Below are positions 46,890 through 56,200 of a DNA stretch of 64,000 nt, one piece after another. This stretch comes from Shewanella sp. AS1 (GTDB lineage Bacteria > Pseudomonadota > Gammaproteobacteria > Enterobacterales > Shewanellaceae): contig NZ_JAKCLJ010000002.1 of NCBI RefSeq assembly GCF_021412565.1, positions 62,001 to 126,000 of the forward strand. The letters run 5' to 3'. The position numbers and the translations under genes were made by a program. Each line of letters opens with the position of its first letter. Position 1 is the stretch's first letter. The notes under the pieces were generated by a model. The model saw only the letters and a list, made by a program, of their open reading frames with translations, searched no databases and had not been told where the DNA came from.

Positions 46890-47513
46890 TCAACTTGTCG
46901 TTTGATTTAAGCGCTGCGCTAACACCCGCTCGACTGTATCGACAATCGCCTGGGTTTGGCTGTCGATCTCAATGTTTAACCAATCCCCCACCCGGCATTC
47001 ACTCAGATTGGTGAGTGATAAGGTTTCTGGGATTAAATGCAGTTTAAAGCGATTATCTTCAACGGCACCGACGGTTAAACTGCAGCCGTTAACACCGACA
47101 AATCCCTTATAGAAAATATAATTCATCCACTTAGGCTCGACCTCCAGGGTCAAATCGAAGTGCTTGTCTGTATCGCTCACCACTAAGATCTTTGCCTGAG
47201 TATGCACATGCCCCGAGAGAATGTGGCCACCTATCTCGCTGCCAAAGGTCAAAGAACGCTCAACATTCACCTGAGAACCCACTTGCAGTTCGCCTAAGTT
47301 TGTAACCTTCAGCGTCTCTTCCATTACATCAAAAAACACCCTATCATCTGCAATCTTAGTAACAGTCAAGCAGACGCCATTATTGGCGACACTCGCCCCT
47401 GTGGCTAACTTATCGACAAGGAGTGAGGGTAAAGCCACCTCAATTGTATTAAGTCCCGTTTTTTTAGTGATTGCCACCACATCACATGTGGCCTGTACGA
47501 TACCTGTAAACAT
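46890..47513 (-). CDS. ribE: Riboflavin synthase alpha subunit
   Basis: Converts two 6,7-dimethyl-8-ribityllumazine molecules to riboflavin. The 207 residues show the internal duplication of the family: MFTGIVQ, NNGVCLTVT and GGHILSGHV in the first half, then KGFVGVNGCSLTVG and NIEIDSQTQAIVDTVERVL in the second. It is divergent from norM with a 30-bp gap, the same pairing as ribC/ribE and mdtK in E. coli. The gap is too short for an FMN riboswitch. Confidence 0.94.
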   Translation of the reverse strand: MFTGIVQATCDVVAITKKTGLNTIEVALPSLLVDKLATGASVANNGVCLTVTKIADDRVFFDVMEETLKVTNLGELQVGSQVNVERSLTFGSEIGGHILSGHVHTQAKILVVSDTDKHFDLTLEVEPKWMNYIFYKGFVGVNGCSLTVGAVEDNRFKLHLIPETLSLTNLSECRVGDWLNIEIDSQTQAIVDTVERVLAQRLNQTTS

Positions 47514-47543
47514 AATTAACTCGCTGTATTAAGGCTTTTTTTC

Positions 47544-48911
47544 ATGAATCAATTGAGCTTTCAGGCCAAAAAACTCATCCAATTAGCGCTGCCCGTCCTC
47601 ATCGCTCAAGTGACCCAGACCATGATGGGCTTTATCGATACCGCAATGGCGGGTCGCGTCAGTGCCATGGACATGGCGGCCGTTGCCATAGGCAGCAGCT
47701 TATGGTTACCTGCGCTGCTGTTTGTGCAAGGGCTATTAATGGCCTTTACCCCTGTTTTTGCTCATCACCACGGCGCCGATGAAGCCAAGGCGATTCAGCC
47801 TATGGCATTTCAAGCCGCCTATATTGCCATAATCGGCAGCATTTTAGTGATCGCCTTTCTCTATTTTGCTCCCTTAATTTTCAAAACCATGGCTATCGAA
47901 GCCGAGCTCGCCAAATTAAGCGTGCAGTATCTTCATGGTTTCGCCTGGGGAGTCCCCGCTTTCGTACTCTATCAGGTGCAAAGAGGTTGCAGTGAGGGGA
48001 TCTCCTACACGTTGCCGACCATGATCATTGGCTTTGTCGGTTTAGCCGTCAACATCCCGGCAAACTATATCTTCATCTATGGTCATTTTGGTATGCCGGC
48101 AATGGGCGGCGCAGGTTGCGGCATTGCAACGGCGCTGGTGTTCTGGGCCATGTTCATTGCCATGACCCTCTATATGCAGTATCACAAACGCTTTGCTGCC
48201 ATGGCTCCTTTCAGTGCTTTTCATCTGCCGCACTGGCCGACTATGTGGCGCATGACAAAACACGGTATGCCGATCGCGCTGGCGCTGTTTTTTGAAGTCA
48301 GCCTGTTTGCCATTATCGCGCTGCTATTAGCACCGTTAGGAGCAACCGTTGTCGCGGGCCATCAAATCGCGCTGAACTTCTCCTCCATCGTCTTTATGCT
48401 CCCCCTCTCCATAGGTATCGCCGTATCTATCCGTGTTGGCTACTATCTGGGGCAGCAAAATGCTGAGGTGGCCAAACTGGTCACTAAAGTCGGATTGGGT
48501 ATCGCCTTTGGCCTGGCGCTGTTTACCGCCATTATCACTGTGCTTTTTCGAACTCAAATCGCCCTGCTCTATAACCAGAATCCTGAGGTTATCGCCCTCG
48601 CCGGCAGTTTGATGTTTTTAGCGGCACTTTATCAGCTGTCAGATTCGGTTCAAGTAGTAGCAGCAGGCGCGCTGCGTGGCTATAAAGATACTCGCAGCGC
48701 GTTTTACATTACGCTTTTTTCCTACTGGGCGATCGGCATGGTGCTGGGTTACACCTTATCTAGCACCAACCTTATCGTAGCCCCCATGGGGGCTCATGGC
48801 TTCTGGATAGGGTTAATTGCTGGATTAACCAGTGCTGCCGTGCTGTTTGCGCTGAGGCTGCATCAGATACAGCGACGTCAGCTTGCTGCATCTATCTCAT
48901 CAATGAGGTAA
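47544..48911 (+). CDS. norM: MATE-family multidrug efflux protein NorM/MdtK
   Basis: A 455-residue cation-coupled multidrug exporter with 12 predicted membrane helices. ALPVLIAQVTQTMMGFIDTAMAG (helix 1), VPAFVLYQVQRGCSEG and VAAGALRGYKDTRSAF are characteristic. It is divergent from ribE, as for E. coli mdtK. Confidence 0.92.
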   Translation: MNQLSFQAKKLIQLALPVLIAQVTQTMMGFIDTAMAGRVSAMDMAAVAIGSSLWLPALLFVQGLLMAFTPVFAHHHGADEAKAIQPMAFQAAYIAIIGSILVIAFLYFAPLIFKTMAIEAELAKLSVQYLHGFAWGVPAFVLYQVQRGCSEGISYTLPTMIIGFVGLAVNIPANYIFIYGHFGMPAMGGAGCGIATALVFWAMFIAMTLYMQYHKRFAAMAPFSAFHLPHWPTMWRMTKHGMPIALALFFEVSLFAIIALLLAPLGATVVAGHQIALNFSSIVFMLPLSIGIAVSIRVGYYLGQQNAEVAKLVTKVGLGIAFGLALFTAIITVLFRTQIALLYNQNPEVIALAGSLMFLAALYQLSDSVQVVAAGALRGYKDTRSAFYITLFSYWAIGMVLGYTLSSTNLIVAPMGAHGFWIGLIAGLTSAAVLFALRLHQIQRRQLAASISSMR

Positions 48912-48954
48912 ACACAGCAAGCATCATCTGTAACAGGGTTAATGAGCAGAAAGA

Positions 48955-50802
48955 TCAGGAGAAGTCATCGAAAGCGATATGACTTTGTGGAACCCCTTTA
49001 TCTCCTAATAAACCTATGGTGTCAGCCATGAGCCCTTTAGGCCCGCAGAGGTAAAACTCAGGTGGGCCATTTTCCAGCAGCTGTTGCCAATTGAGTGCCA
49101 CCACATCCTGAGCATAGCCAGTCGCGCCTAACCAGGCATCGTCAGGCCGAGATAAAATCGGGTAATAATGAAACTGCGGATACAGTTTCGCTAACTGATA
49201 AAAATAGTCGAGATAAATCAAATCATGTTCGCTGCGAGCACCATAGAAAAAATGCAGCTGACGTGGCGGATTTCCTGCCTGATGATCCCGATAACGAGTC
49301 AGCTGTTCTTCTATCAAGGCTTTGAGCGGCGCCATACCCGAACCTGCCCCGACTAATACCATGCTTTTATCACTGTTATGCTTAGCATAAAACTCTTCAA
49401 AGGGTCCTAATACTTCAACGCGATCGCCAACGCTGAGATTTCCTAGGTAGTTCGAGCCTATACCCGGCAGCTGACTAGGCTCCTTAGCACTTTGCAATTT
49501 AATCACAAACACCAGTTCCTGAGTCAGTGCATCAATACTGGCCAGAGAGTAACTTCGGCTGCAGGCTCCATGTTCATAATCCTTACGGACAATCTCTTGC
49601 CAATGTGCTTGCAGTTCACCTGGAACTGACGTTGGCACAGAATGACCACTCCCCTTAGGGATCATAAATCGCATAAAGGCGCCTGCTTTATACTCAATGG
49701 GTTCTTTTGTCAGTGCCTTGAAACGCAGCTCCTTAATAAATGGACTTATAAAGGTGCTACTGACTAAGGCTAATTGATATTTTTTGGCTGCTGTCGTCTC
49801 CAGCAAGGTTATCTTTTCAACATTATCACTGAAATGCTGGCAAGCCAGACAATAGCCCTGCGCGAGTTCGCTGGCACTGAAATGCTCACGGTCGGCAGTG
49901 GTCGCACTCACACTTTGGTCCAACCTAATACGGCATCGACCACAGGTTCCCCCCCCACCACAGGTAGAAGGTAAGATGATGTTGTGATCGACCAGTCCAT
50001 CCAATAAATTTTTATGGCTGGAAAAAGCTCTCTCACCTAAATTTTTCTGGTTGCTATCGAACAAGTTGACCCTGTTTTTACCGGCAAACAGAGGGATTTT
50101 ATATTGCCCACGCTTGAGCAAATCGACAGTCCAATACAGGCCTGTGCCACTGAGAAAAAGCGCCACAAAGGCAAACAGCATCATAAAGAGATTATTGAAA
50201 CTCCCTTGATTGGCGTAATCCATAAAATGCAATTTAAGGAAAAAGTCTGCGAGGCGTTTGTCATCATCGCTGTGCCCCACTATGCGCCCAGAGTCTGCCT
50301 CGACATAAACACTCGTGTTAACCTCATCATTAAAGTTCACCTGCCATGCTGCATTCTTTTGTTTAAGAAAATCGGCGATCGGCGGCTCCATTAAGTTAAC
50401 AGAGATAATCTCACCGGGCCCATTATAGGAATCACGTGCCAAAGTGCGGGCAAAATCAGTATCTATGCTTACCGCTTTCCCTGTCACTGCGTCCACCAAG
50501 GAGTAGCTATTGACAAAATGGGCGTATAATCCGCGCTCATGATTAAGCAGATAGTAGGGCTTTTGTGCCAATTCGATTAATTTAAGCCTGGTACTGGGAG
50601 CACTATCTTTTAGCACTGCAGAGGGTTCTTGAAGTTGGAGGCTGCTCCAATCGAGCGATGGGTGTAAATGGGCTCTATAGCTATGGCCTGCGGCCTTGGT
50701 GTGATCCATCAAATTGAAATAAAGCCCTGTGCCAAGCCAGATAAGAAACTGAAGCCCAACGAAAATTGATGCCCATTTATGGGTTTTTCTGACTATGCTC
50801 AT
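48955..50802 (-). CDS. PepSY-membrane / ferredoxin / NqrF-like FAD-NAD reductase fusion
   Basis: A 615-residue fusion. Residues about 1-240 form a PepSY-type membrane unit with a helix at 12-31, a periplasmic PepSY-like domain and a helix at about 205-228. Residues about 250-335 form a plant-type [2Fe-2S] ferredoxin with ligands C281, C287, C290 and a fourth Cys near 320 (GYCLACQ). Residues about 345-615 form an FAD/NAD(P)H reductase with RSYSLAS, GAGSGMAPLKALIEEQL and FYLCGPKGLM, very like NqrF. It could carry electrons from cytosolic NADH through the membrane to a periplasmic acceptor or ferric substrate. It overlaps the upstream PepSY gene by 4 nt. A run of eight G on the coding strand (49949-49956) lies in the cluster loop. 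Confidence 0.85.
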   Translation of the reverse strand: MSIVRKTHKWASIFVGLQFLIWLGTGLYFNLMDHTKAAGHSYRAHLHPSLDWSSLQLQEPSAVLKDSAPSTRLKLIELAQKPYYLLNHERGLYAHFVNSYSLVDAVTGKAVSIDTDFARTLARDSYNGPGEIISVNLMEPPIADFLKQKNAAWQVNFNDEVNTSVYVEADSGRIVGHSDDDKRLADFFLKLHFMDYANQGSFNNLFMMLFAFVALFLSGTGLYWTVDLLKRGQYKIPLFAGKNRVNLFDSNQKNLGERAFSSHKNLLDGLVDHNIILPSTCGGGGTCGRCRIRLDQSVSATTADREHFSASELAQGYCLACQHFSDNVEKITLLETTAAKKYQLALVSSTFISPFIKELRFKALTKEPIEYKAGAFMRFMIPKGSGHSVPTSVPGELQAHWQEIVRKDYEHGACSRSYSLASIDALTQELVFVIKLQSAKEPSQLPGIGSNYLGNLSVGDRVEVLGPFEEFYAKHNSDKSMVLVGAGSGMAPLKALIEEQLTRYRDHQAGNPPRQLHFFYGARSEHDLIYLDYFYQLAKLYPQFHYYPILSRPDDAWLGATGYAQDVVALNWQQLLENGPPEFYLCGPKGLMADTIGLLGDKGVPQSHIAFDDFS

Positions 50803-51545
50803 CGCGCCACTCCAACTGCACCTAATTGCTCTGTTTCGGAAGCTCTTGATTCGGAGTCCTTTTGACGAAACACACGAAAATAGACAAGCACCATGCCCAG
50901 CACTGAGGATAAAATCCCTAACGCGGAAAACCAGAGCAATAAGTTATTATCGAGATCTTCGCCGTCGTCATAGTCCATCACATGAAAGCGAAACATCCAG
51001 TCAAATAGCCGCCAGAAATCATGGCGCTTGCCAACCAATTGCCCAGTTTCGGCTGAGATATAAATCGCAGGAGCCCCCAGTTCGGCGAAATTGACTCGCC
51101 AGGCAGGTAAGACTCTAGCACTCAACTCAAAGGGCGGGTTTTCAAGGATAAGCTCACTAGTTTTGATTTCTCCTACGCCTGAATAATAAAAGCGCGCGGC
51201 CTTTTCAGCCTGTGTCCGATCTAAAGGCTCAATAGGCTGGCCACTATTGGCATCTATAGCCATTTTTTGCTTATCTAAGGAAAAACGATAAACCGTTTTA
51301 TCCAGATAACGGTCAAGAATGACGTTTGTCGCTTGGGGGTACTGCTTGAATAAGGATTGCAGAGGATAGTGTATCTGTTGTGGATCGATTTTATCCTGAA
51401 CATTATTCACTAATGTATCACCATGGATGTAATCGATATTCAAAAACACCATGTAAGCACCGCTGATCGACCAGATAATAAATTGAAGGCCAATAAAGGC
51501 CATCAACCATTTATGAAGTTTCCTGCTGGTTTTCAAAAGACCCAT
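50799..51545 (-). CDS. PepSY-type membrane protein
   Basis: A 248-residue protein with an N-terminal helix (about 14-36), a periplasmic domain of the PepSY type and a second helix near 203-224. It parallels the first 240 residues of the fused reductase downstream, including ARVLPAWRVNF / AAWQVNF and RFHVMDY / KLHFMDY, so the two are paralogous halves that may form a heterodimer. ATGA overlap with the next gene shows coupling. Electron-transfer partner is likely; exact role unknown. Confidence 0.8.
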   Translation of the reverse strand: MGLLKTSRKLHKWLMAFIGLQFIIWSISGAYMVFLNIDYIHGDTLVNNVQDKIDPQQIHYPLQSLFKQYPQATNVILDRYLDKTVYRFSLDKQKMAIDANSGQPIEPLDRTQAEKAARFYYSGVGEIKTSELILENPPFELSARVLPAWRVNFAELGAPAIYISAETGQLVGKRHDFWRLFDWMFRFHVMDYDDGEDLDNNLLLWFSALGILSSVLGMVLVYFRVFRQKDSESRASETEQLGAVGVAR

Positions 51546-51616
51546 AGAAAATTGATTTAACCTATTTTAGTTATTGTTATTGGTTAGTTGTTAGTGGTTA
51601 TTGAGCTTGCTTTTAA

Positions 51617-51631
51617 GAGTGTCTAACACTC
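51617..51631. promoter_or_regulatory. Palindrome upstream of the PepSY-reductase operon
   Basis: GAGTGTCTAACACTC is a perfect dyad (6-bp arms) 72 bp upstream of the operon start. Nearby GGTCTTA (51638-51644) and TAAGACC (51665-51671) form a second, wider inverted repeat. Neither fits a Fur box by eye. No gene is called in 51546-51764. Confidence 0.4.
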
Positions 51632-51764
51632 ATCAAGGGTCTTATCCTATAGGTCATGCAGGGCTAAGACCACAGATATATAGGCTATTAACCTTGGAAG
51701 AGGTGGCCAAACACGCCAGTTGCACAGCAAATCACCGCTTAAACAGCATTTTGCGAATTTTTAC

Positions 51765-51794
51765 TTGCAACAATAGACCCAACCCACTTAATAT
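51765..51794 (+). promoter_or_regulatory. Promoter of the tRNA-Val pair
   Basis: TTGCAA (51765-51770) and TAATAT (51789-51794) are 18 bp apart, followed by a GC-rich discriminator AGCGCTCG. CGTTCG (51801-51806) and CGAACG (51821-51826) form an inverted repeat in the short leader. Confidence 0.65.
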
Positions 51795-51836
51795 AGCGCT
51801 CGTTCGATAACAAGCGTTAACGAACGATAAAACAAT

Positions 51837-51913
51837 ACAACCGTAGCTCAGTTGGTTAGAGCACCACCTTGACATGGTGGGGGTCGGTGGTTCGAATCCA
51901 CTCGGTTGTACCA
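51837..51913 (+). tRNA. tRNA-Val (anticodon GAC), copy 1
   Basis: 77-nt tRNA with encoded CCA. Acceptor ACAACCG/CGGTTGT, and anticodon GAC in loop TTGACAT. First of two identical tandem copies. Confidence 0.96.
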
Positions 51914-51945
51914 TTTATTGACTGTTTTTATCTTGCAATGACAAT

Positions 51946-52022
51946 ACAACCGTAGCTCAGTTGGTTAGAGCACCACCTTGACATGGTGGGGGTCGGTGGT
52001 TCGAATCCACTCGGTTGTACCA
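51946..52022 (+). tRNA. tRNA-Val (anticodon GAC), copy 2
   Basis: Identical to copy 1 by eye over all 77 nt, 32 nt downstream, probably in the same transcript. Confidence 0.96.
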
Positions 52023-52080
52023 CGCTTTTCAGCAACACTTTTAGCAGACTGCTTTAAAGAAAGTGCTGTAAAGAACAAGG

Positions 52081-52101
52081 CCAGCGAAAGCTGGTTTTTT
52101 T
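52081..52101 (+). terminator. Terminator after the tRNA-Val pair
   Basis: CCAGC-GAAA-GCTGG followed by seven Ts: a short stem with a stable GAAA tetraloop. Confidence 0.85.
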
Positions 52102-52112
52102 GTGCCTGACAT

Positions 52113-53054
52113 TTACCGAACCGCTTCACCCAAGAGGAAGCGGTTACTGCCCAAGCCTTTTACTCCATGAAGCTCATAAATAAACAGCGAGCCCGCCATA
52201 GGCTGATCGGCCAACTGCTGCTCACTTAATCCCTCTTTTGCGCTTGTGATGATAAGCCAATTAAGATCTTTGCCCCCTATAGTCACGCTGGTGGGATTGC
52301 TAACTGGCAGTAAGAGTTCTAAATCGATGTGACCCTCAGGGTCGTATCGAACTACTTTGCCGCCGTTCCAATGGGCGCTCCAGATATAGCCATCACTGTC
52401 AACATCCGCACCATCGGGTAAAGCACCATTAGCGGTATATGCCAGTGTTTCTGGACGTTTAAATGAAAGTGGCGTTTGATTAAACTCAAAACGCTGGATC
52501 TGCTGTTTCACCGAGTCAGCATGGTAAACATAATCACCCTCTGGACTCCAGCAAAGGCTATTGGCGATCTCAATACCGCTCAATATCTTATGGCAACTAA
52601 GCTGATGATCTATGCAGTAGAGTGCACCTAGCTCAACTGAATTTATACCTTGCGGATCCTCACCCCTATTTTCAACCGGACTCTCAACCATAGTCCCAGC
52701 CCAAAATCGGCCTTGTCTGTCCACCCTGCCATCATTGAATCTATGATGAGACTTATCTATTTCAGGCGTGGCTAACCACTGCAATGCTTGACTTTGAAGA
52801 TGGTACAGCGCGATTCCTTTTTCAAATGCGACAATCAATCTGGGATCATTTTCAATCAATGCAAAACAACCGACCCGCATCGGCATCGCATATTGATTAA
52901 GTGAGTTAGACTCGACAGAGAACTGAAAAAGCATGGATGCCTGAATATCCGTCCACCAGATACACTGACTTTCACAGTCCCAGATCACCCCCTCACCTAA
53001 GCTGTTGCTGACATTAAGCGTATGAATGAGTTTGCCGACTGATACTGAGCCCAT
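52113..53054 (-). CDS. SMP-30/gluconolactonase-family sugar lactonase, probably L-arabinolactonase
   Basis: A 313-residue six-bladed propeller of the SMP-30 family. Metal/substrate motifs are LGEGVIWDCESQCIWWTDI (Glu ligand near 19), RFNDGRVDRQGRFWAGTM, NSLCWSPEGDYVYHADS and PDGADVDSDGYIWSAHW. Members open sugar lactones. Because it lies beside arabinan-degrading enzymes, L-arabino-1,4-lactone is the likely substrate, which would imply an oxidative arabinose route. CAGG precedes the ATG by 6 nt. A terminator separates it from the upstream GH43 gene, so it has its own promoter. Confidence 0.82.
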   Translation of the reverse strand: MGSVSVGKLIHTLNVSNSLGEGVIWDCESQCIWWTDIQASMLFQFSVESNSLNQYAMPMRVGCFALIENDPRLIVAFEKGIALYHLQSQALQWLATPEIDKSHHRFNDGRVDRQGRFWAGTMVESPVENRGEDPQGINSVELGALYCIDHQLSCHKILSGIEIANSLCWSPEGDYVYHADSVKQQIQRFEFNQTPLSFKRPETLAYTANGALPDGADVDSDGYIWSAHWNGGKVVRYDPEGHIDLELLLPVSNPTSVTIGGKDLNWLIITSAKEGLSEQQLADQPMAGSLFIYELHGVKGLGSNRFLLGEAVR

Positions 53055-53105
53055 AATTAACCTGAATTTGTGAATTTGATTCGATTGTGGTAATTAAATT
53101 GCGTA

Positions 53106-53121
53106 AATTAGTTAGCTAATT
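53106..53121. promoter_or_regulatory. Palindrome upstream of the lactonase gene
   Basis: AATTAG-TTAG-CTAATT is a perfect dyad 52 bp before the lactonase start, framed by GCGT (53101-53104) and ACGC (53126-53129), which extend the symmetry. It is a candidate operator; it does not match the pair upstream of the receptor gene. Confidence 0.4.
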
Positions 53122-53213
53122 GAAAACGCAGCATAATATAACAAGCTGGCAGAATAAAACCAATTTACTCAATTTTAGCGTTAACCAGATTGTGGATCTA
53201 AAAAACAGGCAAT

Positions 53214-53245
53214 AAAAAAGCTAGCGACTTGCGCTAGCTTTTTTT
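53214..53245. terminator. Terminator after the lipoprotein GH43 gene
   Basis: AAAAAAGCTAGCG and CGCTAGCTTTTTT pair around ACTTG, with A- and T-runs on both sides. It ends the minus-strand GH43 gene. Confidence 0.9.
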
Positions 53246-53277
53246 CAGATGCACGACTTAACCGTGCAAATTCAAAC

Positions 53278-56200
53278 TTAATTGGTTTCGTTAACGAGAT
53301 CCATCACATCTTGCGCTGTGATCACTTCATCATAGAACTTAAGCTCATCGATAGCACCGGCATAAGGTGTATCCCAGAAGTTCACACCAATCGCGAAGTT
53401 AGTGGTTGCGCCACTGAATACATCAGGGAAACCAAAACCAGAGAACTTAAGCTCACCGTTGATAAACACCTTCACTTCACCACCATTCACAGTGTAGGCA
53501 AAGTGAGACCATTCACCTACAGGTAGCGCATAGTCAGTTACACCATCATACCAAGCGGTACCCGACCACAAGATTGAATGCACACCGTCAAAACCACCTG
53601 GTAGTACACTTGTCCACTTAGCGTCAGTTGCATAACCAAACAGAGCAGTAGTGTAAGCACTTAGTTGAGTGGGGTTGAGCCACATGGCCACTGAGTAAGT
53701 GTGATCTTTAATTAAGTTGCTTGGCAACTCAATACCTGATGCACCATCAAGCACAGCCGCTTGACCAACAGCACCCGCTTCATAGCTCAAGTTACCCCCA
53801 GGAACACCGATGAAGTTACCTACTACTGTACCGGCACCAAAGTTGGCTGTGGTATCAGTTAGGTTATCTTCGAAGCTAAACACGGCAACTGGTGTTGGCG
53901 GCGCAAGGGATTTAACTGTCGCAGTAAATACCTTAGTGCTGGTCTCTGTGCCCAGTTTCAAGCTTGCTGTTAGGGTCACCTGTTTATCTGTGTCATCACG
54001 ACCAGGCTGTGTTACGCCGCCCTTCTCATCAATTACAGTCACATCAGATGAGGTCCAAGTAATGGCCGACGCATAAGGGCCTGTAACGGGTAAATCTAGA
54101 TCTTCACGAACCGCGGTTAAATCGCCAAGATCTAACAGGTTAGTTGCCGAAGCCAGAAGGTCAGTGTCGGATAACTTATCGATATCCAGCGCCTTCACCT
54201 CTTCTGCACTGAGTCCAGCCTCATAGACTTTAAGCTCGTCGATTAGACCATTAAATGGTAGATCCCAGTAGTTTACACCTAAGGAAAATACGCCATCTTG
54301 ACCACTGAAGATATCGCGCAGGTTACCTGAGCTGAATTTCTCAACGCCATCGATATAAACACTGGCGACACCTTTCTTAACTGAGAAGGCGACATGTGAC
54401 CAGGCATTTTCAGCAATACGTTCACCGGCACTACCATCAAACCAGAACACAGTACCATCATCGGCTTCACTGCGGCTCCAAAGCATGGTATTCACATCCC
54501 AGCTCTGAGGCACAAGACTAATCCAATTATTGGCAAAGACATTACCCAGATCATCACCTACTTCAACGCCGCCAAAGAAGGCTGTAGTGAAACCAGTAAT
54601 GACAGTGGGGTTAGCCCAGAACGACACTGTATATTCATAGTTTGAGATCAAGCCGTTAGGCAGTTTCACACCATGAGCACCATCGAGTGCTAAGGCGTTA
54701 CCTTCCATACCCATAGCGTAAGTAACGCTATCTGTGCTTGGGGTAAAGATACGATCGCCTGTGTACTCACCATCGGCGAATAAACCCAGTGAGTCAGACA
54801 GATTGTCATCGAAGCTGTAAGTTGCAATGCGGTTATAAGGCTGTCTTGCCAATACCGTCACTTCATAGGTTTTCACCACAGTCACGCCATTGATGGTGAT
54901 GGTCGCGGTTAGGGTCACTAGCTGATCGCCTTCGCCCGCATTTGGACGCACAACAGTACCGTCGGTACGGATAAGATCCGGATTGCTCGATGTCCACACT
55001 ATGGTTGCGCCGCGAGTTGCATCACTAGGCAGTGAGATACTGTCCTCTTTTACCTCGGCAGGAATAACAATCACAGAGGCAATCTTGTCTGCCACTTCCT
55101 GAGGTGTCTGCTTGGTCAGCTGCGAGCCCCATACTGACACCCCTTCATTGGAGAGCGCAGTAAAGGTGGGTACCAACTTTTGCAGCCTATTATCCCATTG
55201 CCAGGCAAGAACGCCTTCAAACGTGCCCATGTCATTAAGTTTAAGGGTGATGCGGTTAGGCTCGTTCTCATAGATGCGGTAAGTCCCTGTCACCTGACCT
55301 TTAACCGTACGGTTTTCAGTCAAGGTGAGGTATACCGACTGCTTGGCCTCGGTATTGGTATCATGACCTAAGTTAATGAAACGGTAATCACCTGCTAAAT
55401 CAACACCATCGACAATGTTTTCACCATCGATTGGAGTATAACGCTGGGGTGATGCCACTAACCAACCATCGGCGTTAACAAACATCTCGTGAACGCGTAC
55501 AGCATGCTCTGGGCCGCGATCTGGGAAGCGTGTATGGGTGATTAAGAAATACTTGCCAGTTTCTTTATCGTAATAAGCCGAGTTGTGACCAGGAGATAAG
55601 TAACCATAACTGCCGGCATCATCACCTGTTTTAGCAACAAAATCAAAGCCGCCCATCAGCTTATTACCATAGCCTTCTGGCGAGTCATAAACTGTGCTCA
55701 TATCATTACCAGCGGCATCATAATATGGGCCATCTGGATTCACAGAGCGAGAAACACGGATGTTATAACCGCCATTAGCATCGAAACCGCCGATAGAGGT
55801 AAACAGGTAATAATAATCGCTATCTGGACTATAGAGAATGTATGAACCTTCGTTGGCGTGGAAGTTGCCACCGGTTAGACGGGTACCATAACCTTGTCCT
55901 GGAACAGGCATGGCTGTGGCATCATCCATCTTAAGAATAAATATGCCGCCAGAGTATGAACCATAGGTCATCCATAACTGGCCGTCTTTATCATAAAACA
56001 CATCTGGATCGATAGCGTTAGGCATGGTAGCAGGGTCATAACTGGTCACCCCTTCAGGGCCCATGCCAGCAGCAATTTCAGCATCTGTCATGCCAGAACG
56101 CAGGAAGACACCTTTATCTGTGTAAGGTCCTTCGACATTATCGGCGACCGCTACCCCAATAAATGAACGATGATGACAAACTGGCTCTTGATCATTATCC

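Noticed and set aside
47514..47543. FMN riboswitch for ribE
   Set aside because: The ribE-norM gap is only 30 bp, far too short, and no RFN-like element is visible.
51601..51810. 69-codon frame upstream of the tRNA-Val pair
   Set aside because: No ribosome site; it overlaps the palindromes and the tRNA promoter.
53810..54076. 88-codon plus-strand frame within the GH43-LamG gene
   Set aside because: Shadow frame of a conserved multidomain coding sequence.
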